Assembly (NCBI GenBank): GCA_036874045.1
Contig: CM072343.1
Location: forward strand, 6,964,001 to 7,028,000
Source: Cymodocea nodosa
Lineage: Eukaryota; Streptophyta; Magnoliopsida; Alismatales; Cymodoceaceae
Length of the DNA: 64,000 nucleotides
Direction: 5' to 3'
This document shows positions 46,100 through 57,870 of this stretch, in pieces. The notes beneath the pieces are model-generated. The model worked only from the letters and a program-made list of their open reading frames with translations, searched no databases and had not been told where the DNA came from. How positions within the stretch are numbered: the stretch's first letter is position 1; every line of letters starts with the position of its first letter. The position numbers and the translations under genes are program-made.

Positions 46100-49000
46100 T
46101 TTGTGTTGCAGGAGGAAACAACATCAAAATGGATCTTGGACAGTGGAGCGTCAAGTCACATGACCGGACAAAAAAGTCTATTACAAAATTTTACAAATAC
46201 CATGAAAGGAAGTGTAACATTTGGAAACAAAAGCAAAGATAAAATCATAGGTATCGGCAATGTTCAAATAACTCCTACTTGTGTTATTTCGAATGTACTA
46301 TATGTAGAAAACCTAGGATTTAATTTGCTAAGTGTCATAAAACTAACTGAAAATGGATATTATGTAGTGTTTGAAGATAATGTATGCAAAATAATTGATA
46401 AAAATAGAGATGAAATTAAGTTTATTGCTAAAAGAAAAGGTTCTGTATGTATTTTATCTTTACCTTCTAGTGCAGTTGATTTAAATTCATGTTTGCTAGC
46501 TGAAACTAGTGATGCATATCTATGGCATAGAAGGATTGGGCATATAAATATGAGACTGTTACATAAACTATCTAGAAAACATTTAGCGAGACGTTTACCA
46601 AAGATTAAATACTCAAAGAACTTTACGTGTGATGCATGTGAGTTAGGTAAACTTCACAAAAGTTCTTTTAAATCCAAAACTGATATTTCAAGCAAGAGAG
46701 TCTTAGAACTTATACATATGGATCTATTTGGACCAACAAGAATCATGAGTCTTGGTGGTAAATGGTATGTATTTGTTTTAGTAGATGACTTCTCTAGATA
46801 CACTTGGGTATATTTTCTAGCATCTAAGACAGAAGTTTTTGAAAAATTTAAAATGTTTTGCAATTTTGTTCAAAATGAGCAAAGTGTCTTTATTCAAAAA
46901 CTTAGGAGTGATCATGGAACTGAATTTGATAATGATCAAATGGATAACTATTGTAATGGGCACGACATTGATCACAAATTTTCTTTTCCAAGAGCATCGT
47001 GTCAAAATAGTGTTGTTGAGAGAAAGAATAGATCACTTCAAGAAATGGCCAGAACTATGTTGAATGAACATAAGTTACCTCAAAATCTTTGGGGTGAAGC
47101 AGTAAATACAGCTTGTTATGTTATTAACAGAAGTCATTTAAGACCTCATGTTAATAAAACTCCTTTTGAAATTATGTTTAATAGGGTTCCAAAAATTTCC
47201 TATATGAAACCATTTGGCTGCAAGTGTTTTATTCTTAATACTAAGGATAAAATGGATAAATTTCAAGCCAAATCGGATGAAGGAATTTTTGTAGGTTACT
47301 CTACTAGAAGTAAAGCCTATAGAGTATATAACAAGACTTCTAGGACTATTGAAGAAACCCTCCATGTAAGCTTTAATGAAAATTCTCTTAGAGAATCTCA
47401 ATCTAAATCTGATAATGATGACTTGATGAATTTTCCAAATGAGTTAGAGATCAATAGAGAGATTGATGATTTATCTGAGAAAATCAAAAATATGAACTTA
47501 AATGATCAATCTAATGATGAAAGTGATGGACTTTCAGATGTTGATGAGAATATTGAGGAAAATCAGAGAAATTGGCGTTATTCTTCATCACATCCCATTA
47601 CTCAAGTCATTGGTAATATTAATGAGGGAGTTAAAACTAGAGCTTCAATAAATTTAAATAGTATCTGTATGTTTGTTTCTATGGTGGAACCAAGGAATAT
47701 ACAAGAAGCATTATCTGATGAAAATTGGATAGTGGCAATGCAAGAAGAACTAAATCAATTCATCAGAAATGATGTATGAGAATTAGTCTCTCCACCAGAA
47801 AATCAGCCCATAATAGGTACAAAGTGGATCTTTAGAAACAAAACTAACGAAACTGGTCAAATTATAAAGAATAAAGCTAGATTAGTTGCACAAGGGTATA
47901 CACAGGAAGAAGGATTAGATTATGATGAAACATTTGCTCTTGTGGCTAGGTTAGAAAGTATTAGAATATTATTGGCCTATGCTTGTTATATGGATTTTAA
48001 ATTATATCAAATGGATGTAAAGAGTGCATTTCTAAATGGTTTAATTAATGAAGAAGTCTATGTAAAACAACCACCTGAATTTGAAGATATTAAAAATCCT
48101 GACTTTGTGTATAAATTGAAGAAAGCCTTATATGGTTTGAAGCAAGCACCTAGATCATGGTATGAAAGATTGTCTACTTTTTTAATAGAAAAAGGCTATA
48201 TCATGGGAAAAGTGGATCATACTCTATTTATTAAGAGAGATGGTAAAGATCAGATTGTTGTTCAAATATACATGGATGATATAATCTTTGGAGCAACCTC
48301 TAATAAGTTGATAGAAATATTCTCTGAAGAAATGACTAATCAATTAGAAATGTGTATCATAAGAGAACTTTCATATTTTCTAGGACTTCAAATTAAGCAA
48401 ATGGATAAAGGTATATTTTTAAATCAGGAAAAATATGTAGATGAAATGCTTAAGAAATTTAATTTTAATGATACAAGGATTTGAGGAACTCCTATCAGTA
48501 CTACTTTAAAGTTAGATATTGATGACATAGGAAAATCTATAGATCAAAGAAAATACAGAAGTATGATTGGTTCTTTACTTTATTTGACTGCTAATAGACC
48601 TGATATTATGTTTTCTGTGTGTGTTTGTACTAGATTTCAATCTAATCCTAAAGAATCACACTTAATTGCAGTTAAAAGAATATTTAGATATATACAAGGA
48701 ACTAAAAATTTCAGACTGTATTATTCTAAGGATAGTTCAATAGATCTTATAGGATATACTGATGCTGATTATGCAGGATCTAAATCTGATAGAAAGAGTA
48801 CCAGTGGCACATGTCAATTATTGGGAAATAATTTGGTGTCATGGTTTAGTAAAAAGCAAAACTATGTAGCATTTTCTACTACAGAAGCTGAATATGTTGC
48901 TGCTGCACTGTGTTGCACTCAGATTCTGTGGATAAGGCAAACTTTAGAAGATTTTGGATTATCTTATGATACAATTGAGATTTATTGTGACAGTAGTTCT

Positions 49001-49219
49001 GCAATAAATCTTTCCAAAAATCCTGTATTACATTCAAGAGCAAAGCATATAGAGGTTAGACATCATTTTCTAAGAGATAACGTAACTAAAGGAAAAATTA
49101 AATTAGAATTTGTGTCTAGTAAAAATCAATTAGCTGATATATTTACAAAACCTCTAGACAAAAATACATTATGCAACATTAGATTAAATTTAGGTATTTG
49201 TAGGCTATGTGATGTGTAA
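46100..49219 (+). pseudogene. Element E pol: protease, integrase, RT, RNase H; two nonsense codons only
   Basis: About 1040 codons in one frame. Protease WILDSGASSHMTG (about 46130), GAG-pre-integrase LWHRRIGH and CDACELGK (about 46520-46650), integrase D,D,E in HMDLFGP, SDHGTEF and SVVERKNR (about 46715-47020; the usual Gly before VVER is Ser), the copia block FGCKCFILNTKDK, RT with [17 protein letters not shown] and YMDDIIFGA (about 48270), RNase H with YTDADYAGSK, TTEAEYVAAAL and YCDSSSAINLS, ending CRLCDV. Stops: TGA at 47777-47779 (for Trp) and TGA at 48482-48484 (for Arg). All catalytic motifs are otherwise present. Confidence 0.95.
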
Positions 49220-50808
49220 AATGCTTAAACTCCACATAAAAAGATAAATATTATTGATGATGTTGTTCACCTCATAGATATTATATACTTATTATAAATA
49301 TCTAAAGTAATATCTAAACTACTGCTTAAGATACTATGTCTTTATTGTAAAATCATAGTAGTATCTTATTGATTTTAAGTAGTTTATCAATTTTAATGAT
49401 TTTTACGATTTTAAGTGGAAGTGTAAATGAAAAACATTAAATACTTCTGACATTTTGAAATTTAGATTAAATGCTTTCTTTGAATCAAGGAAAATGCAAA
49501 TGATCACGCATAAATTTGACTTAATTGATTAAACTTGTAGAATAAGTTTTATGTAACTCATCTTAAACTGTTAATCAAAAGTATAAGCTTATTGAAACTG
49601 ATTCATATTCTCAATACAATCATAGAAGTAAAAATTGTATGAGATTTGTGTTTTATTGCATCTGTATTAATGGAATACATATATACTGTGCTTAAAATGA
49701 AAAGTGCTTACAAAGTGAAAATCTTTGAGAGTTTATTGATCAGTTTGATCACGAGCCTTTTGTACTTGAGCAGATAGGTATGTAAGGATTGTTGTCCTGA
49801 TAAAGGATTCTTTAAATCTGGCAACCTAAGGTCCTAATCAGATTTGGGATTGTTGACTGAAAGCTCATTACACGGGTACATTAGAAAGCTCTTGTATGAT
49901 TCAAGCTTTTCAAACTAACTTTTAAAGAAAATTATCAATATTTACTGTTTTGAAAAGAAAAAGTTGTTTCATTAATTACAGATATCTTTGAATCGCATAT
50001 AGTTTATACCAATATGACTACTGATTTATTGAATCAACATTAGTACTTTTGATAACGTTTATTTGAGATACATTCTTTTATTCTCCTTGAATTAATCGAA
50101 TTGAGTTCAGAGTTGTGTTTTGATTCATATACAGTAGGAATTGATTCTGGAAATCATTTTTGATGATGTCAAGATAACAGAAGTCTCTGAAAATAAAATG
50201 TAAAAGTATAGTTATACTTAACATCTATTGTCACTACAAGTATATTTTGTATTTTGATTGAATATATTTGAAGTATATTTGTAGGGGGAGCATTAACAAT
50301 GTCAAAAAAATAGATTAATATAATTTAAAATACATATTTTAGTTAATCTGAATTAATGTCCTCTTAAAATCTTGATGAAATAATTTAAAAAGACAAATAA
50401 ACTATTTTAGATTCAAAGGACAAAATGTTCAAATAGTTTACAATGTTCTCAAGATAATGTTAAGTTTATCATGTGTGTTGTTTTCGGAAGGTTTTAGTTG
50501 GAAGCATCCGAAACTTGTTTAAGTGTACTAACTAGACGTTATATTAGATAAGGTAACGTCTAAAACTACCTCTAGACAGCGTTTTACTCGTTAGGTTAGT
50601 TAACTCAACGAGTTATACTTGAATATTTTAGGTACTTTGATTGAATAAGCTTTATTCAATATTTCTTTATTTTCTAAACCCGACTTATCTTCACATTGAG
50701 TTATACGCCTAAAAACCCTATTTAAACACTTATAACACGGGGACTTAGGTTATTTGTAAACTTTGTCAAGAAAATCTTTCTCACTTGTTGCTGTTACAAC
50801 CTACGACG
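49220..50808 (+). other. Element E noncoding region between pol and ORF3
   Basis: Same as in element C. Conserved block at about 49730-49920, GTAGGGGGAG tract at 50281-50290, and ORF3 promoter-like elements at 50601-50726. No credible gene. Confidence 0.8.
50601..50726 (+). promoter_or_regulatory. Putative ORF3 promoter of element E
   Basis: Dyad TAACTC-AAC-GAGTTA at 50601-50615 (194 bases before the ATG) and TATTTAAA at 50719-50726 (about 83 before). A leader rich in C and T follows. The same arrangement is in C and F; activity is inferred. Confidence 0.55.
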
Positions 50809-53079
50809 ATGGTCTCCAAGTTCTACAAAGGTCGTGGCAGAGGAAAAGGCAAAAGCAAAAGAGATGCAAAAGGAAAAGAAATAGAGAATGATGAAGTTCC
50901 ACGTACTTGGTTCAAGAAAATATTTCGAGTGGACAAAAGGTTAGAAGAACTTTATAGAGATTACTTCTTTTCTCAGGATATATTAGATGAAGTTAGACAA
51001 GAACTTCAACATACTGATGCAAGTATTACATACATGGGTATTCGAAGTAAATATGATAGAGAATACAGAATGAAATGTGCTGAGATTGCATTTTTGGAAC
51101 AGTATGCAAAATATTTGGAAAAATGTGTAGGTTCATCAAATAGAACTCCTCAAACTCCTATAAACGGTACAAGACTACATGCATTTGAGGAAGAGCATGA
51201 ATCAGCTATCCCTACTCCTTTATATTCAAAACAAGTAGAATCAGATATTGCGGTAGACAAAACAAAAGTTGATAGTCTTCGAAAGGCCGTTGCAATAGAA
51301 AGTGCCTTAGAAGAATTAAAACAGAAAACTTTTATGGAGCAATTTGAAAAGAAAACAGCAATACTTGAAAAGAAGAAACAGAAATGTTATAGAATAAGGA
51401 CAGTCAAAAAAATTATATCTAAGGAAACAAAGTCTATTGAACAAGCAAAATCAGATGAAAATTTATTTCCAAAGGACAATGTATGTCTAGACGTTGTACA
51501 TTTTTGTGCATCTGATAAACTCATTAGTTCCGAACACACTGAAACTGATGAAGATAATGAGACTTTATTTTCCCTTGCTAGAAAGCTTGAGAAGAAATCC
51601 AAGTCAAGTATAAGCTCAAGTTTTTCTATTAGTACAAGTCCTGATGATGCAGAAATTGACAAATCAGAGCATCAGGCACCTGACATTGAACAAGTTATTG
51701 CAGATATAATTGAAAATGTTGAGGTAGTAACTAGTTCAAAGGCTGAATTGTTTGGAGTAGTAGATATTGAAATTGTTAAGACTCCAGAAGAGCTAAAAGT
51801 TAACCAGCCTTCTACGGAATCTATTGAAGCAAAGTCTGAGAATTCACAACATGAATCAATGGAAATATCTGTTGAACAAAATGAACAATTACAGATAGAT
51901 ACACCGGCTGTAGAATTTGTAGAAAAATTGTACTCTGAACATTCTATAGACACTGAATAGATGAATGTTGAGCATATTGACAATGTTCCTAACACTGTTG
52001 AAGCTGAAGAATCAAGCTTACCTAAGCAGCTTCAAGATAATATTTTAGAAGAGGAACAACATGACATTCATTTTGAAGAAGAGGTTCCTGAAGATGAATT
52101 AAACTCTGAATCACGGCTTCAGGTATCACCTTCTTTGTGTACAATGTTTAACATTCAAGGTAATACAATTCATTTTAGATCTGAAGAACCATTGCAGAAA
52201 TACAATAATCTGATTACATGTCAGATTCTACATGCTTGTCCAATAAAATTTAGAAATTTGATGAACATAAGAGTTTTGTTTGAGTTTCAAGGCCTCATTA
52301 AATTCTTGCCAGTAGGACCGAAATGGAAGCAATACATAGAGCTTATTGCAGCTTTTTATAGCAATCTAGTCAAGAATGGAAATTTTCTAAAAACTCAAAT
52401 AAATGAACAGGAGTTTATATTGTCTCCTGAGTTAATTTTTGAAGTTTTAGGATTAAAGAATGAAGGTGTTGTTGTTACCAATAGATTTGACATAATAAGA
52501 CAATTGGAATGGATTATTCAGTCTTTATCAAAAATTCCATATGTATATTCTGAAATGAGATTAATGGAAAATCTAAATGCAAAGGCAAGGTTTATTGCAA
52601 ATATATTGCATGCAAATTTATTTCAGAGAGTTGGACACAATATGGAAGTCAGCAGAAGTTGTTTATATGCAACTTATAGCTTGCTGAATAGAATTAAAAT
52701 CAATTGGTTTGATGTTTTCACTTCTCAACTACAGCATATGAGTTCAAAGTTATTTTATGGTGATGCTGTATGTAGACTCATTGCGAGCCAATTGAATTTA
52801 TCCGACTGGCCCTCTGAAACTATAGGCATGAGAGCATTTAGTGTCAAAGATTTGCAAAAATTCCAGGCCATGCATAAACCTCAACGACAACAACAACAAC
52901 AACTTGATACAGACCATATACAACAACAACAACAACAAAGTTATTCAGTTCAAGTAGAACAGCAAACCCAACTACCTCCTGACTTAGATGCAGTGCTTAA
53001 CGACATCAGAAATGATATTAGGCATCTAGGAGATAAAATATGTAATGCTATAAGTGATATACTTAGGAGGGGTCGCTAA
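50809..53079 (+). pseudogene. Element E third ORF (env-position ORF), one nonsense codon
   Basis: 757 codons from the ATG at 50809 to the TAA at 53077-53079 with a single TAG at 51958-51960, where C has Gln. Residue map: 1-25 basic Gly/Arg/Lys; about 30-115 helical (PRTWFKKIFRVDKRLEELY, DILDEVRQELQHTD, YDREYRMKCAEIAFLEQYAKYLEK); about 120-150 conserved TPINGTRLHAFEEEHESAIP; 165-215 coiled coil; 215-450 acidic and Ser-rich; about 450-660 conserved helical domain (FEFQGLIKFLPVGPKWKQY, LIFEVLGLKNEGVVVTNRF, FIANILHANLFQRVGHNMEV, CLYATYSLLNRIKINWFDVF); Gln-rich; then LNDIRNDIRHLGDKICNAIS and LRRGR. No signal peptide or transmembrane segment is visible, so a classical envelope is unlikely. Role unknown. 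Confidence 0.85.
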
Positions 53080-53600
53080 CTGTTTTTGTTTGTTTCTGAA
53101 TACAAAATGTAATGTTTGTATTACTTGTTTGATTCATTGAACAATACATTTTTCTGTAAATGTCTTCAATTGTTAGTCTTGTTTACAGAAAGAGTTGTTG
53201 TAATTATATCTCTTATATATGTATATATATTCTTTGTATATGTATATATATTCTTTGTAATTATCTTTTTGATTAATGACAAAAAGGGGGAGAAATATTA
53301 TAAAAAGATGATTATGATCTTAATTGCATATATATATTATAAAAGGAGATGCTATTTAAATAGTTATTGTAATCTGACAGATGATAATAAGAAAACTGAT
53401 ACTTATATAATTATTGACATCTGAGAGTTTTAGTTCTGAGAGGTAAAATTTACACAAACAATAGAAATAAGCTTAAGTGAACTTAAGTCAACAAATAAGT
53501 TTGTTGAATTAAAAGTTAACCCAACGAAGGTGCTTTGTTGAGTTATACATATTTCATAATTGATTTAATATGGTTTTGTCATCATCAAAAAGGGGGAGAT
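53080..53600 (+). other. Element E 3' untranslated region with polypurine tracts
   Basis: AAAAAGGGGGAGA at 53281-53293 and again at 53587-53599, one base before the LTR. A short duplication (TATGTATATATATTCTTTG, about 53218-53260) is new relative to element C. Confidence 0.85.
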
Positions 53601-55181
53601 TATTGAGTATTTTTGTTTTAATGATGTGTGCTGAATGAAAATAATCATATTTGCTCAATTACTATTGCTTATGAAAAGAAATTAAAATCATCAATTAATA
53701 CAGAAAAAGCTTACTGATATAAATGCTTGTCTGTATTAGATCTGAAGTTAATAACTAGTCATTTCGTTGCATTAATTTCTCATTTAGCTAAACATTAAGT
53801 TAACGTGTGTTTTTATTGAAAAGCATGATATGTTTTAATGTTATATCTTCTGTATCATGAACAGTGCACGTTTAGACAACTCGTTAAGTTAGAGTTTTGT
53901 TTGTATAGACGTCACGTGAGAACTCGTTAAGTTAGAGGCTTAAAGGTTAAAATAGGTCACGTGATAACTCGTTAAGTTAGTGAGTAAAAGAAGAGACGAA
54001 CTTGTTAAGTTAGTGTTATACACGTGGTGAAATTATAAGTTACGAATGTTGTATTGTATCACGTGAGGTGCACATGTTTAACTCGTTAAGTTAACATAAC
54101 TAAACGCATTGAGTTGCTATATTGAACACTAAGGCAACGCGTTAGGTTAGCGTTATAAACTTAAGTTGTTATTTTTGCACGTGGTAAAATTCTTATTATA
54201 AAAACATTTGTTTATTACTGGTTCGTTGAGTTATCATAACACAATGGAGATGGTTCGTTGAGTTATCATAGCACCACGGACATAGTTCGTTAAGTTAGCT
54301 GCAGTACTTGTCACGTGAAATCGCACATGAGGAACTCGTCAAGTTAGAAACGTTAAGTTATATATATACTTGTGTTACTCGTTTAGTTAACATTAAAGTA
54401 ATGACTTCTTATTACACTGATGAAAAACTTTTGGACGAGAAAGATTATTTTGCAGGAAATTTTTCAGAGATCTAGGACTGATGATTAAAGAAAATTCGAA
54501 ATATAAACGTGGGTTAGAACGTGTGTGTTTCGATGAAGGAAAAAGAAAAGACGTGGAGAAGTGGAAAACTGGTGGTGGTTAAACATGAAGGATATGCATG
54601 AAATGAAGATTTAGTATAAAAGACATAGAATTCTCGTTGATCAATTTATCCTTGCACACAAAACAAAAAATCTTTTCAAGGATCAAACCATCCCTACACA
54701 CCAAAAGAAAAATCTTTTTCAGGGATCAAAAACAGCTTCTCGGGGAAAATCTCTCAAGTGGAAGAAATTTCAATGAAGCATAAAAAGGTAAGATTTTCGT
54801 CATTGAAGATTTGAAGTATCAGAAGAAAGCAAATTCGGTGAAGCATGAAAAGACAAGATATTTTTCACTAAAGAATTGTTGAGGAAGAAAAAGAATAAGA
54901 AGAAATATCTCAAACAGGTAGAAAAGTTTTAAATTCCGTAAATTAGTTTTTTCTGTTTGTAGTTATGAAATTGTTTAGATGATACATGGTATCGAAATAT
55001 AATTGCATCTACAATTTCTGAGGAGAATTGAATTGTATATTGTAATTGAAACCTTGAATAAAAATGATTTTATGAAAACAATGTCTCGACTTGTTTTTGA
55101 GTTTTAAAGTTTCAATTATATTTCAGAAAATATTAAAAATACACAATTCACCCCCCTCTTGTGTAGCCATACGATCCTACA
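53601..55181 (+). repeat. Element E 3' LTR (first bases TA instead of TG)
   Basis: 1581 bp like its 5' partner. It starts TATTGAG where every other S1 LTR starts TGTTGAG, a change in the terminal dinucleotide. TATAAAAG at 54615-54622. Ends CCTACA. Confidence 0.94.
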
Positions 55182-56146
55182 AATACTTTATGTTAAAAAC
55201 TCGTATAGTTAAGTTATCTGCACGTGTGTTTTTAATGTTTTAAGTTGTCACGTGTTTTCTATGTGCGTTCGATAATGAAAAATCGAATAGTTAGATAACT
55301 GTTCGAGTTTTTATATGCATGGATAGATAACTATTCGAGTTTTATAGAAGGACTAACGACCAAATAAGTTTCTTTTTTAGTCACGTGTTTTGCAGGTGCA
55401 AAAACTCGAAGAGTTAAAGGATAAGTGTTCGAGTTTTTACAGGACTTAAAGGATAAATGTTCAACTAAATGAAAAACTTAGAAGATATTCTACAAGACTC
55501 TAGGAAGATAAAGTTTCGATGTATCTATGAGTGGAGATCGTGGAAACTCAAAAAGATAGTAATTTGGATTAAAGAGAAAATTAGTACGTGGATTATGGAT
55601 TGTAGATCAAGTGGATGAACATGTTGAACGTGAAAGACAACAGAGTTCAACTTCAAATAGAGAGTACGAGCTACATTACAACAGGGGATCCCAATCTCGA
55701 AAACCAAGTCTAAATATTCAATCCAGATCCCTAACTAAAAAGTTATGTTTGAATATTCATATTCTGAAAAGTTCTCTAACATCAGAAGAAGTTTGAAATT
55801 CCAAGCAATTTCAGAAAAGGAGCTGCAAATGTAAGAAGTTTGGAAATTCGACAACTAGAGAAGAAGAGATACAGAAGTTGAGCAAAGACAAAGAAAAATC
55901 AGGTTTTATACAATTCGAAATTAGTTTTCAATAAGAGCTTTATTGTTATATTCGAATTATATATCGAACATTTCTGTATCAAAACCGTCAAGAAGGGAAT
56001 TGAGCTGAAAAGATATTGTAAATTCTGTCTTGAAATAAAAGAATAGAATTTCATTTACGAGTGTTTTGTGCTCTTGTTTTATCCGCTAGTATTTAATTAC
56101 TAAAGACACAATTCACCCCCCCTCTTGTGACACAAACAATCCTACA
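55182..56146 (+). repeat. Element D 3' LTR, second part (starts with AATAC)
   Basis: Continues 41861-42069 after element E; the first five bases duplicate 42065-42069. It contains the dyad AACTC-GAA-GAGTT at 55403-55415, CACGTG sites, and the end block TTCACCCCCCCTCTTGTG before CCTACA at 56146. Compared with the 5' LTR it has a deletion of about 20 bases near 55545 and many substitutions. Confidence 0.92.
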
Positions 56147-57870
56147 GGATCAACTTGTACTTGCACACAAATACAATATACACTATGCACTTGCAGTTAA
56201 AATACAAATTAGAATTAATATCTAATTTGTGTGAAAGGTTGTTTGTTTACTTCTAAAAAGAAATTATTGATATAAGCACAAGGATAAATTAACCAAGTAA
56301 AAACAGAAGTTAACAAATGCAAGTTTTCTGGCGATGTTACCTGTGAACTAAACAAGTTCTCTAGTGCCGCCTAAAGCTAACCCAAACACTCAACGAGTTG
56401 TTACTGTACCTTTTACACATTTAAGCCTTTAACTCAATGAGTTGTTACTATGTACTTGCATATTCTTTTAGCATTTAAAACATAACTATTCGGTACATTA
56501 AATATAACTCTCCGAAATAACAGACAATTTGGATACTTAAGAATTTCACAGTCTATAATTTATCGATAGTTTAGAAATGTATGAAATTAACATTAATTCC
56601 CTGAAATTATGCTGATTCTTTCATTAAAGCATATAATAGTGCAATTATAACATAATGGCTTAATTCTCATATGATAAACTAAATATTATGCAATTAACCA
56701 TCATTTAACCGTTAATATTATGCACTTTTTCATTCTGAACACTTCCCCCATATTTAAATTTTGCTAGTCCCTTAGCAAACTAAGATTTGACTAATTGGTC
56801 TTTCTAAAGTACTAGAATTAATTCTTCATTTCGTTCTTCTTCAAAACAAATTAGATTACTTTATAGATTTTCTGTATGTTTCAGTAATCTGTTCTAACTT
56901 TATTTTCTCCTCTTAAACCTGCAAATATACTTAGAATATATGTAAATTACATACAAACTATATCAATATCACATAAGTGTTAATTATATTAGCATTTTTT
57001 CTTCTTTTCAGCATCTGTTATCTTGAACTTCCCAATATGATTTCTAGAATAAATTTCAACAACATACGAATCAAAACACAATCCAATTCAATATGATTAA
57101 GACAAGTAGAATAAAGAATTGTATCACAGATAAACAACTTCAAAAGTCTATTCTAGAATCATACTTCAATAATCTTAGATAACAAAAAATATACTCGATT
57201 CAAAAGATATTTGTATTTCACAAAACACTTATATCTTTTCAGAACAGTATATGCATATTTGTACTTTAAAAGTTAATTTGACAAGCTTGAATCATACAAG
57301 AGCTTTCTAGTGTACCCATGTATCAAGCTTTCAGTCAACAATCCCAGATCTGATCAAGACCTTAGGTTGCCAGATTTAAAGAATCATTTTCAGGTCAACA
57401 ATCCTTACATACCTATCTATTCAAGTACAAAAGGCTCGTGATCAAACAAGTAAATAAACTCTCAAAGTTTTTTCTTTTTTTTTCACAATACAAAGTATAT
57501 ATACATATTTCATTAATACAGATGCAATAAAACGCAAATCTCATATAGTTCTACTTCTATTATTTACTGAAAATATGAATCCATATCAATAAGCTCATAC
57601 TTTTTCTGTAGTTTAATAAGATCTACACGTAAATCATTCTACAAGTTTAATCAATCAAATTAACTATATCTTTGATCATATGTATTTCATTTAATCTAAA
57701 AATCAACATTTCAGCTCTTTCAGGATTTCAGATAATTTATTGAGTTTCAGTTAAACATTCTGTTTTCATTTTAAAATCGTGAAACTATTAAACTCATAAA
57801 ATTCAGCAAAAACATAAGAAACTATATCTAGATTTGTGTGAATAATAAAATTCTATAGCATCTTATATAA
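56147..57870 (-). mobile_element. Fragment H: Sirevirus region between pol and ORF3, no coding part
   Basis: On the reverse strand, about 57870-56930 aligns with the noncoding region after pol in F, C and E, including the block conserved at about 57290-57470. It continues through a degenerate polypurine region (GGAGAAAATAA near 56910; TATGGGGGAAGTG near 56740). About 56730-56450 is the inverted match of 30774-31020. Bases 56147-56450 are less clear, with the dyad AACTC-AAT-GAGTT at 56431-56443. It is flanked by neither LTR. Confidence 0.7.

Larger units (their letters stand above)
42070..55181 (+). mobile_element. Element E: complete Ty1/copia Sirevirus (family S1), best preserved copy
   Basis: 13112 bp with LTRs of 1581 bp each (42070-43650 and 53601-55181), AATAC target duplications, PBS, gag, pol, third ORF and polypurine tracts. 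Inserted in the 3' LTR of element D. Pol and ORF3 each keep one frame throughout with only two and one stops. Gag has a ten-base deletion and one stop. Compared with element C the damage is mostly C-to-T type transitions. Confidence 0.97.

Noticed and set aside
50809-53079. Calling the third ORF an envelope gene
   Set aside because: It sits at the env position of SIRE-type elements, but no signal peptide, membrane span or cleavage site is visible, so I left the function open.
53116-53424. Hydrophobic ORF of up to 102 codons after ORF3 in E (also 28476-28709 in C), possibly a membrane protein
   Set aside because: It lies in the AT-rich 3' untranslated part, runs through the polypurine tract, and its Ile/Tyr-rich content is what such composition gives by chance. 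The copies differ by indels.
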